Positions 1 to 5,862 of a stretch of DNA of 5,862 nt are shown here, in pieces; the first letter of the stretch is position 1; each line of letters begins with the position of its first letter. This stretch comes from Bacteroidales bacterium (lineage in GTDB: Bacteria; Bacteroidota; Bacteroidia; Bacteroidales; JALTDM01), in the NCBI GenBank assembly GCA_026996635.1, contig JALWKH010000034.1, positions 2,131 through 7,992 of the forward strand, in the 5' to 3' direction. A program made the position numbers and the translations under genes. A model generated the notes under the pieces. It was not told the origin of the DNA. It saw only the letters and a program-made list of their open reading frames with translations, and ran no database searches.

Positions 1-3000
1 TAGCAAGCCCGAGTCCCGTTCCGCTGGCTTTGGTGGTAAAGTTCGGGTAAAAGATTTTGCTCCTTATTTCTTCGTCTATGCCGATACCGTTGTCTTTTAC
101 AGCTATTAAGATTGTGCCGCTGTCTTTTTCTTTTACAGTGATTTCAATTATGCCTTTGCGTGAACGAGGTATCGATTGCACGGCGTTTTTTATTATGTTG
201 CTCATTACGCGGTTGAAGTAGTGCTTATCGAAGCAAATAACGGGTTTTTCACATAAGTAATTCTTTTTAATCGTGATGTTGTCTTCGTTTTCGTAAAGCG
301 AAATTATTTTGTCGAGGTGTACTTTTACATCCACCTCTTCTTTCTTGATTTGCGGAGTTTTGGCAAAGTTTGAAAATTCATTGGTAATAAATGTTATTGT
401 GTCTATTTGTTCAATGATGGTGGAAGCGATTTTGTTAATGAAGTTTTTCAAATCTTCGCCGCTGTAGTTTTGCCAAGATTGTTGCAGGTATTGTATGCTT
501 AATTTCATCGGAGTCAGCGGGTTTTTTATGTCGTGAGCCACTTGTCTCGCCATATCACGCCAAGCACTTTCGCGTTCGGTTTGAGCAAGGAGTTCGGCAC
601 TTTCTTCCAATTTGTCAATCATACGGTTGTATTCTTCCACCAGTTCGCCGATTTCGTCGGATTTGTTTATGCTTATTTTTTTGTTTTTGTTGCCCAAGCG
701 GACTTCTTGCAAGTGTTTTCTTATCAAGGTAAGCGGCACGGTAATTTTTTCTGCCAGAAACAGCGTAAGCAAAAACGACAGAATGCTTAAAAAAACGAAA
801 ATGTTCACCACCGATGTAATGGCTGCAACAAGTTGTCTGGTCATCTCGGTTTGTTTGGTAAAATAAGGCAGGTTGATATACATCACTGGTTCGTAGTTTT
901 TGTCAAGCATAGGTGAGTAAACGGACAAAAAGCCCAGTTTGCCAATGTGTTCGGTTTTCAGGTAACGCGAAAATTTAAGGTTGTGCAGGTAATAATATGC
1001 TTCCGGGTTTATTAGCGGAGCTTGTATGTTTTTTTCAAATATAACGGGAATGCTTGTGGCTATCAAATGACCCGATTTGCTGTATAAATGAATGTCGGTG
1101 TAAAATACTTCCGAAAGTTTATACAAAAAGTTGGTGAGTTGTTCGTTACCTGTGCCGGATGTTAAGTTTTTTTCCGAAAGCTCCGTTACGACAGACTCAA
1201 GTTTTTCTTCAAGGTTTTGTCTGTGCGATTTGTTAAAATTATTTTTGGTTATCCAAACCACAATGGAAGCCACTACAAAAAAGAAAATCAGCAGTATGCC
1301 GAACAATGAAAATTGAATTTGGTTGCGTAGGCTGTTTTTCAGGTTTGGAATCCGGTTTTTGCTTACAAAGGCAATTGTCCAAAACAGCATTGCGATGATG
1401 AAAATGTAAGAAAATTGTTGCAAAAAGTCCCAAATGCCTTTGTGTGGGCTGCTCAAAATGAAAATGGAATTTTCGCCGGGGAAGTAAATTAAATGGTCGT
1501 ATCCGTTGAAAGAAATGTATGTGAGATTCCCTGCTTTGGAAAAAATGTCGTCCGATAGCGGATAGGCAAATGTGCCGTATTGTGAGTACAGCTTCCCGTC
1601 TTTGTATTTGGCATAACAATAGTCTTGCAAGCGGTTATTTTTGCTCACTTTGTAATCGAGCATCAGTTCGGGGTAGCCTTGCTTTACCGAAACGAGTTTT
1701 GAGTCGATTTCAACGAAAATCCGCCATCCTTGTTTTGGCTTCAATACAAGTAAGTAACTTATCCTGCCGTTATTGTTGTTGAGAAAATAAAGACCCTTTG
1801 TGCAGGTTTCGGTGCCGTATTTATCCAGCAGCTTGAAAAAATACGAAAAGCAATTTTCTATTTTGTTTTCGTCCATTATTTCGAGGTTGCAATCGGGCGT
1901 GCAAGTCGTTACCTGCACATCGTAATTATTCCAATATCCCGTGAAATAATTCTTTTTTAATGTTCGGTTTAATTTTTCGTTTACAACACCGAGTTCCAAT
2001 GTGTCGGTAAGTATGTTGGTTATTGATGTGTCGCTTTTTATTTCCGCAACAATTTCTTGTGCAAGTGTTTCTGCCACAGGGTCTTTTTCTTCCGACAGTT
2101 TGGTGATAAGCAGTTTTTTTATGCTTTGTTCTTTTTGATTTGAAAAATATGATGTGAGAATGGTTGCCGCCAAGCTGATAATTATAATGCCGATGATGTT
2201 TTTGATTCTGATTTTTGATGTTTTGATGAAATATAAAATGAATAACCCTGTAAGATACAGCAAAACGGCAAGTATGGCATCTTCTTTATTTTCAATAAAA
2301 AACAGCAATAGTGGGAAAAGTATCACCAGCGAGAATAGTATTGCTGCGTACTTGAAGTTTTCTTTGAAATCGGATAGTATGGCAAGGGATATTTTTATCG
2401 TGGAAACAACCGTAATGCCGAAAATTATAATCATAATTGCTTTGGGCAGTGTAAATGAAGTGATGTCATAAAGTTTGAAATCTACCGTAGAGTCCAGAAT
2501 CAGAGTGCGGAAAAAGTAAAAGACAAAAGTAAACAACACGGGATAAACTGCTATCGGCAAAATATAATTTTTCAGTGTTTCGTTTTTTATTTTACCGGTA
2601 AGCCGGGTTATTATTTGTGAAAAAAAGTAAAAAGCAATGACCCAAATAAGAGTTGTGCCAATGTTTGTGAAAAGTTTGCCCGACGAATAAATATACGGCT
2701 CCAACAATGCAATGCCTTTTATGTTGCCGAGTACCGTAAAGAAAATTGCTGCTGCCAAACTGACGATGAAAGGCACGAACGGATATTTTTTACCTGTCAA
2801 AAACAATATCCAAGACAGGGAGATGATTATGCCGAATAGTGAAAGAGTGGTAACCGTGTCGGGAATTTTAGGTTTTACAGGTTTTATTCTGAATGCAGGT
2901 GATCCGTCCGCTTCTTTTATTGTGTATTTGCCGGTTGTTGCTATTTCAAAAGAGTTGTCAATGTCTAGCAGGTTGTTGTATTGCGTGGTCAGGTATTGGT

Positions 3001-3448
3001 TTGTGATAGGGTAAGTGTGTTTCAGCACGACGGAGCTTATGAGCATACGATTTCCTGACGAAATTTTTTCTATCCGGAATAGGTTTTTATTTTTTGTGAG
3101 TTCGTAATGTTTTAAGTGCCGCAGGTCTTGTGGAGTGAGTAGGTATTCGTTTGTTGTCCAGGCGATTAAAGAGTCGTTTTCGTAAACGAAAAAGTCCGGT
3201 TTTATTTTGCTTTTGTCTTTCTGTAAGTTTAATTCTTCAAAGAGGTTGTCGGCTTTCAGGCTGTCAGTTCTTTGAAAGATGAAGTTTAGTTGTTTGTGTT
3301 GCCGCTCTGCAATTTTTAAGAAATTTTGCTGAACTTTTGCAGGATCGGTTGTGCCTGTAGAAAAGAACGAAAAAACGGCAGGTAGTGCCATTGAGAAAAT
3401 CAACAGGATTAACGGTACGATGAATTGTTTCAGGAGTTTAGACTTCAT
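1..3448 (-). CDS. Large multi-pass NtrY-like sensor histidine kinase, C-terminus cut by window edge
   Basis: This is an inner-membrane two-component kinase, expected to autophosphorylate a histidine and pass the phosphate to a response regulator not present here. The frame is open from the ATG at 3448 to base 1 without a stop (1149 codons). Residue 1 begins MKSKLLKQF and leads into a membrane segment at about 9-29. An extracytoplasmic region (about 30-200) follows, then eight hydrophobic segments (about 202-432), a second soluble region (433-680), segments at about 681-697 and 711-732, a third soluble region (733-872) and a last segment (873-898). A HAMP-like linker (about 899-950) precedes the HisKA H-box AHDIKNPLTP with phospho-acceptor His972. 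The ATPase domain shows the N box NIIKNAVQS (Asn1088), G1 box DNGIGID (Asp1119), F box FYPNFTTK and G2 box GTGLGLA (1143-1149), where the window ends. The catalytic core resembles NtrY. The N-terminus is far longer than in classical NtrY, and its ligand is unknown. It follows rlmH by 55 bases. Confidence 0.95.
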   Translation of the reverse strand, partial: MKSKLLKQFIVPLILLIFSMALPAVFSFFSTGTTDPAKVQQNFLKIAERQHKQLNFIFQRTDSLKADNLFEELNLQKDKSKIKPDFFVYENDSLIAWTTNEYLLTPQDLRHLKHYELTKNKNLFRIEKISSGNRMLISSVVLKHTYPITNQYLTTQYNNLLDIDNSFEIATTGKYTIKEADGSPAFRIKPVKPKIPDTVTTLSLFGIIISLSWILFLTGKKYPFVPFIVSLAAAIFFTVLGNIKGIALLEPYIYSSGKLFTNIGTTLIWVIAFYFFSQIITRLTGKIKNETLKNYILPIAVYPVLFTFVFYFFRTLILDSTVDFKLYDITSFTLPKAIMIIIFGITVVSTIKISLAILSDFKENFKYAAILFSLVILFPLLLFFIENKEDAILAVLLYLTGLFILYFIKTSKIRIKNIIGIIIISLAATILTSYFSNQKEQSIKKLLITKLSEEKDPVAETLAQEIVAEIKSDTSITNILTDTLELGVVNEKLNRTLKKNYFTGYWNNYDVQVTTCTPDCNLEIMDENKIENCFSYFFKLLDKYGTETCTKGLYFLNNNNGRISYLLVLKPKQGWRIFVEIDSKLVSVKQGYPELMLDYKVSKNNRLQDYCYAKYKDGKLYSQYGTFAYPLSDDIFSKAGNLTYISFNGYDHLIYFPGENSIFILSSPHKGIWDFLQQFSYIFIIAMLFWTIAFVSKNRIPNLKNSLRNQIQFSLFGILLIFFFVVASIVVWITKNNFNKSHRQNLEEKLESVVTELSEKNLTSGTGNEQLTNFLYKLSEVFYTDIHLYSKSGHLIATSIPVIFEKNIQAPLINPEAYYYLHNLKFSRYLKTEHIGKLGFLSVYSPMLDKNYEPVMYINLPYFTKQTEMTRQLVAAITSVVNIFVFLSILSFLLTLFLAEKITVPLTLIRKHLQEVRLGNKNKKISINKSDEIGELVEEYNRMIDKLEESAELLAQTERESAWRDMARQVAHDIKNPLTPMKLSIQYLQQSWQNYSGEDLKNFINKIASTIIEQIDTITFITNEFSNFAKTPQIKKEEVDVKVHLDKIISLYENEDNITIKKNYLCEKPVICFDKHYFNRVMSNIIKNAVQSIPRSRKGIIEITVKEKDSGTILIAVKDNGIGIDEEIRSKIFYPNFTTKASGTGLGLA

Positions 3449-3466
3449 AGGTTTGGAGTTGTCTAA

Positions 3467-3496
3467 CAAAGGTAATTAAAAATTGTCTATTGCACA
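3467..3496 (-). promoter_or_regulatory. Possible Bacteroidota-type internal promoter for the kinase
   Basis: On the minus strand the rlmH-kinase gap contains TACCTTTG (3474-3467), a full match to the Bacteroidota -7 consensus TAnnTTTG. Eighteen bases upstream lies TGTG (3496-3493), a three-of-four match to the -33 element TTTG. Transcription would start at about 3460, leaving a leader of roughly a dozen bases before the kinase ATG at 3448. The position and spacing fit, but in AT-rich DNA such a match can arise by chance. If real, it would let the kinase be expressed separately from rlmH. Confidence 0.33.
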
Positions 3497-3503
3497 GCTT
3501 TGT

Positions 3504-3974
3504 TTAATGGTGATATTTTTCATTGTTGATAATGGTAAATGCACGATACAATTGCTCGGTAAAAACAAGTCTTACAAGCTGGTGTGAGAATGTCATTTGC
3601 GACAGTGAGAGAACGAAATCGCACTTTTTGCGGAAATCGTTTGTTACACCGTAAGCACCGCCGATTACGAAAGCGATGTTTTTGTGGCTTGCAATCATCA
3701 GTTCATTTATTTTACCGGCAAACTTTACCGAAGTCATTTCTTTTCCGTTTTCATCGAGTAGGATAACATAATTATATTTTTTGGTTACTTCAGCCAGCAG
3801 GTCTGATTCTTTTTCCTTTAATGTTTCGGGAGGCAGTTTGTTTAATTTTGACGGCAAAGCGTAAGTTTCTATTGAGAACTTTACATAGCGGTTTATTCTT
3901 TTGCTGTAGTCTTCCACACCTTTTTCTATATAGTCAAAAAAAGTTTTCCCGATTTGTATAAGAGTGATATTCAT
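3504..3974 (-). CDS. rlmH: RlmH, 23S rRNA (pseudouridine-1915-N3)-methyltransferase
   Basis: This cytoplasmic SPOUT-class methyltransferase uses S-adenosylmethionine to methylate N3 of pseudouridine 1915 in helix 69 of 23S rRNA, acting on assembled 70S ribosomes (family knowledge). The 156 residues match the usual family length of about 155-160. Visible hallmarks are MNITLIQIGK at the start, the strand LLDENGKE (72-79), the SAM-binding motif FVIGGAYG (102-109), and the C-terminal knot region SLSQMTFSHQLVR (123-135) continuing through EQLYRAF to the terminal Tyr-His-His (154-156). The family typically ends in YH followed by a basic or His residue. The ATG at 3974 is chosen because family proteins begin at this point and it lies only seven bases after the stop of the lipoprotein gene, which implies co-transcription. 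There is no Shine-Dalgarno sequence, as is usual for the phylum. The gene appears intact. Confidence 0.97.
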   Translation of the reverse strand: MNITLIQIGKTFFDYIEKGVEDYSKRINRYVKFSIETYALPSKLNKLPPETLKEKESDLLAEVTKKYNYVILLDENGKEMTSVKFAGKINELMIASHKNIAFVIGGAYGVTNDFRKKCDFVLSLSQMTFSHQLVRLVFTEQLYRAFTIINNEKYHH

Positions 3975-3981
3975 ATGTGTT

Positions 3982-4374
3982 TTATTTTTTGCAAAAACAT
4001 TCTATCCAATATGGACCTAATCCAGGTTGATGTCGAAAGTAAAGACTATCATTATTTATTTTCAAAGCCGGCGGATGATAATCTGATGTTGAGATTAATT
4101 TATTATTTACATATTTGAATGAAAAGTTTTCATTTGAATAAGGTGGGGTAAAAGTAATATCAACAATAGAATCTTGTTCTGCTGGTGTAACGGTAATTGT
4201 TACATTGGACGTATCGCGACCATAACCAACAATTGTGTCAACCCAATAAGTATCTATCCTAATCCCAATATATTTACCGGTAATTTTTTCCCGATAATCT
4301 GATGTTTCTATAAACTCTTTTTTACAAGAGATTAAGCCAAGTAATACTACAAATAAGAATAAACTTCTCTTCAT
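3982..4374 (-). CDS. Small predicted lipoprotein, function unknown
   Basis: This is a 130-residue protein with a short lipoprotein signal peptide: MKRS, a hydrophobic stretch (5-15), then the lipobox LISC with Cys17 as the expected lipidation site. The mature part begins CKKEF. That charged start loosely resembles the lysine/acidic surface-export signal described after the cysteine in some Bacteroidota lipoproteins, so outer-membrane and possibly surface location is an inference. The mature 113 residues are rich in Thr, Ile, Tyr and Asp in alternating patterns, for example DTSNVTITVTP and DSIVDITFTPP, which suggests a small all-beta domain. It starts with an ITGKYIG segment reminiscent of small lipocalin-like or beta-sandwich lipoproteins. 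It ends ECFCKK with two close cysteines (126 and 128). I do not recognise a family. The start follows an A-rich leader, and the stop lies seven bases before rlmH. Codon use is more AT-ending than in the kinase. Confidence 0.85.
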   Translation of the reverse strand: MKRSLFLFVVLLGLISCKKEFIETSDYREKITGKYIGIRIDTYWVDTIVGYGRDTSNVTITVTPAEQDSIVDITFTPPYSNENFSFKYVNNKLISTSDYHPPALKINNDSLYFRHQPGLGPYWIECFCKK

Positions 4375-4593
4375 TTTTTTATTTAATAGTTTTCTTTAGT
4401 TTTTTTTAATATTCTCTTCTGTTTTTTATTGCATCACAGTAGTAAAATCGCACATTAGTAACTTTTTGAAATTTTTCTTAAAACTTTATATAAATAATCT
4501 GTATCCATGTATTAAATTCATTCTACTTTGCGAATAACAATAAGTATATGGTTCGTATTATTGCTTTTAACTCGTCAGATTATGTTCTTATGA

Positions 4594-4601
4594 CAAAAAT
4601 A
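4594..4601 (-). promoter_or_regulatory. Weak candidate -7 element for the lipoprotein-rlmH unit
   Basis: TATTTTTG on the minus strand is the only full match to TAnnTTTG that I find on that strand in this intergenic region. It would give a leader of about 210 bases. No TTTG or TTG lies at the usual 18-20 base distance upstream, so the -33 half is missing and the match may be due to chance in AT-rich DNA. Confidence 0.18.
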
Positions 4602-4613
4602 GTAAAATTTCGG

Positions 4614-4649
4614 AGTCTTTTAATTTTTCGTTTGTAAAACAAAAAGACT
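4614..4649. repeat. Inverted repeat AGTCTTTT / AAAAGACT with nested short stem
   Basis: AGTCTTTT (4614-4621) pairs exactly with AAAAGACT (4642-4649). Within the 20-base loop, GTTT (4630-4633) can pair with AAAC (4637-4640) around GTA. The arms are AT-rich, so stability is modest. It lies just upstream of the candidate -7 element and could be an operator or a weak hairpin. No function can be assigned from sequence. Confidence 0.4.
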
Positions 4650-4694
4650 TTTATAGAATGCGTAATTTAGGTTAAAAAGAAAAGTTCGATTTAC

Positions 4695-4730
4695 AGGATA
4701 TGAAATTATGCATGTAACTTTGAATATCCT
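4695..4730. repeat. Inverted repeat AGGATAT / ATATCCT
   Basis: Seven-base arms (4695-4701 and 4724-4730) are exact reverse complements separated by 22 bases. The spacer contains ATGCAT. The total span of 36 bases equals that of the neighbouring inverted repeat at 4614-4649, though the arm sequences differ. It could be a regulator site or be incidental. Confidence 0.3.
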
Positions 4731-4765
4731 TTTATATTTCCAGATTCATAAATTATTTATAAGCT

Positions 4766-4798
4766 AAAAAGGCTGCCTGCATGCAGCAAACAGCCTTT
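4766..4798 (-). terminator. Rho-independent terminator of the dipeptidase gene
   Basis: On the minus strand, 27 bases after the dipeptidase stop codon, AAAGGCTG (4798-4791) pairs perfectly with CAGCCTTT (4775-4768) across a 15-base loop, and the second arm runs into a five-T tract (4770-4766). The stem is GC-rich at the loop side and A/T at the base, a common intrinsic terminator form in this phylum. The loop contains the self-complementary CTGCATGCAG (4777-4786). The A-run on the other side is short, so termination on the plus strand is less certain, and no plus-strand gene approaches it. Confidence 0.88.
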
Positions 4799-4824
4799 CT
4801 ACCTCAAAACTTTAATGGGTTATT

Positions 4825-5862
4825 TTATTTCTTTTCGTTTTCTCTATACAAAAATTTATCTCCGGTTTCTTTTACAATTCTTCTGTACCATTCATCACCG
4901 TAACCGGGTTGTTCAAGCTTAGGTGTAACATATTTGTAACCTTCTTTCGGTTCGGCTTTTTCCTTGATATTGCCGTCCATATACTTCATAAACAAGTAAT
5001 GATAAAAATCCCTCCAGTGATAAACCAAATTATCGGCATTTTCGCAAGAGAATTTTGTAAGGAAATCTATTGCCGCTTTTTTGTCTTTTTTGTATAATTT
5101 TAAAGCACCTTCGTCAATTCCGGCTACATAGTTTACAAACTTGCCTTCCAACATTTGTTGTTCCTTTCTTATTTCGGGAATTATGTAATCGTAACGCAAG
5201 TAAGCAAAATTCGATACTTGGTTGAATACCCAAAAAGCGGCGTCATCAGACCATTCCATCATACTGCCGTTACCCACCTCGTATGTATGCGGTACTTTGG
5301 TAATGCTTGTGTAAATAGGAGTATAAACCGTGCTGTAAGTGTCGTCCACTCCAAACCAAATAATTCCGCCTATTTCCCTCGGCAACCAACTACGCATTTG
5401 TGCTACAAAAGAGAACCCCGTTTGTTGTGTGGAAACGGCTCTTTCGTTAAAATATTTTTTGTCGTCAACTTTCCAAACCAAAGGTCTCCATCTGTACGGG
5501 CAATGAAATGGACCGGCACCAACATCTTTTGTCATATCCATATCTGTTCCTTCAAAGTGGTCGCGCATTACTTCCATAATATCCCTTACGCTCAATTTTT
5601 TGCGTGGTTTTACCCAAAGCGGCATTCTGTTTTTCAAATTAAAGCCCATTGCATAATCTTTGTATTTGTCCAAGCCGTCTGCTACTTTTCTGAACATCGA
5701 CCAAACCCTTGCTTCGCAAAATCTTGCTCCACCGAAATCAACAGGTGCATATACATCGGAAAAACTGAAATCTTTGTCTTTCCCGTTGAACCAACCTTTT
5801 TTGCGTGCAAATTCAATCACATCGGGAGAGTTGAAACAAGTTGCATTCGGGTCGTCCCACTT
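4825..5862 (-). CDS. C69-family dipeptidase, C-terminal part (N-terminus outside window)
   Basis: The frame is open from the window edge: the first visible residues are KWDDPNATCFNSPD, directly continuous with VIEFARKKGWF. The GTG at 5820 is therefore an internal valine codon and not the start. In all, 345 residues are visible, ending YRENEKK. Family traits are RDHFEGTDMDMTK (visible residues 100-112) followed by AGPFHCPYRWRPL, and the block GIIWFGVDDTYSTVYTPIY (166-184) followed by the KVPHTY segment. Such proteins are N-terminal-nucleophile hydrolases that cleave dipeptides. The nucleophilic cysteine lies near the N-terminus and would be outside this window, so catalytic competence cannot be judged. 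Bacteroidota homologues are roughly 540 residues and usually exported, so about 200 residues are probably missing. The gene ends at its own strong terminator, which makes it a separate unit from the genes after it. Confidence 0.9.
   Translation of the reverse strand, partial: KWDDPNATCFNSPDVIEFARKKGWFNGKDKDFSFSDVYAPVDFGGARFCEARVWSMFRKVADGLDKYKDYAMGFNLKNRMPLWVKPRKKLSVRDIMEVMRDHFEGTDMDMTKDVGAGPFHCPYRWRPLVWKVDDKKYFNERAVSTQQTGFSFVAQMRSWLPREIGGIIWFGVDDTYSTVYTPIYTSITKVPHTYEVGNGSMMEWSDDAAFWVFNQVSNFAYLRYDYIIPEIRKEQQMLEGKFVNYVAGIDEGALKLYKKDKKAAIDFLTKFSCENADNLVYHWRDFYHYLFMKYMDGNIKEKAEPKEGYKYVTPKLEQPGYGDEWYRRIVKETGDKFLYRENEKK

Larger units (their letters stand above)
4375..4765. other. AT-rich non-coding region upstream of the lipoprotein-rlmH-kinase unit
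   Basis: About 390 bases between the dipeptidase terminator and the lipoprotein start hold no reading frame that looks like a gene on either strand. The stretch is visibly richer in A and T than the flanking genes. The last 45 bases before the lipoprotein ATG are almost all A and T on the coding strand, typical of Bacteroidota leaders that lack a Shine-Dalgarno sequence. It should contain the promoter of the downstream unit, and two inverted repeats lie in its distal half. I see no tRNA and no recognisable riboswitch. Confidence 0.7.

Noticed and set aside
533..866. Two overlapping plus-strand open frames of about 85 codons
   Set aside because: They lie antisense to the HAMP and H-box region of the kinase, whose minus-strand frame carries unmistakable conserved motifs. 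Their Phe- and Lys-rich translations are composition shadows.
1239..1619. 126-codon minus-strand open frame
   Set aside because: It is in a different frame inside the kinase gene. The kinase frame continues without interruption through this stretch, and the alternative product is His- and Phe-rich without a plausible domain.
2154..2471. 105-codon plus-strand frame that looks partly hydrophobic
   Set aside because: It is the reverse complement of the eight-segment membrane block of the kinase; low-complexity hydrophobic codons on one strand often leave open frames on the other. No promoter or leader was seen.
2712..3014. 100-codon plus-strand frame
   Set aside because: It is antisense to the kinase N-terminal region, with no recognisable domain and no supporting signals.
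4715..4722. Plus-strand TAACTTTG matching TAnnTTTG, possibly driving a short RNA ending at the hairpin near 4798
   Set aside because: No TTTG or TTG lies at the usual distance upstream, no plus-strand gene follows, and the hairpin's T tract faces the minus strand.
5818..5820. GTG as start codon of the dipeptidase
   Set aside because: The same frame remains open to the window edge and the upstream residues fit the family, so this GTG is an internal valine.
4825..5862. Frameshift or pseudogene in the dipeptidase
   Set aside because: The visible 345 codons are continuous and carry the expected blocks in order; the missing N-terminus is explained by the window edge.

Overview
The window looks like chromosomal DNA of a Bacteroidota bacterium, probably Bacteroidales. 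Three things suggest this: the protein families (a C69-family dipeptidase of the Bacteroides type, an RlmH ending in YHH, a small LISC lipoprotein), A-rich leaders with no Shine-Dalgarno motif, and TAnnTTTG-type promoter elements. This placement is inference; no rRNA or other marker gene is present. All four genes lie on the minus strand, so they read from high to low coordinates.

Layout in the direction of transcription. (1) 5862-4825 is the C-terminal part of a C69-family dipeptidase whose N-terminus lies outside the window. It ends at a clear intrinsic terminator (4766-4798). (2) 4767-4375 is about 390 bases of AT-rich non-coding DNA with two short inverted repeats and no convincing gene. 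(3) 4374-3982 is a small predicted lipoprotein of unknown function. Seven bases later comes rlmH (3974-3504), the 23S rRNA pseudouridine-1915 N3-methyltransferase. After 55 bases, which may hold an internal promoter, comes a very large NtrY-like sensor histidine kinase (3448 to base 1). It is open for 1149 codons and leaves the window inside its G2 ATP-binding box, so its last part is missing.

Lipoprotein, rlmH and kinase have the spacing of one transcription unit, but nothing in the sequence joins them in one pathway. RlmH is a housekeeping ribosome-modification enzyme. The kinase is an envelope sensor. The lipoprotein uses noticeably more AT-ending codons than the two genes after it and may be a lineage-specific addition.

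I see no CRISPR array, insertion sequence, phage gene, RNA gene or defence system, and no evidence of a new multi-gene system. The points most worth a second look are the kinase's unusual membrane architecture (about 12 predicted membrane segments and three extracytoplasmic regions, one with five cysteines) and the unassigned lipoprotein with its long non-coding upstream region.
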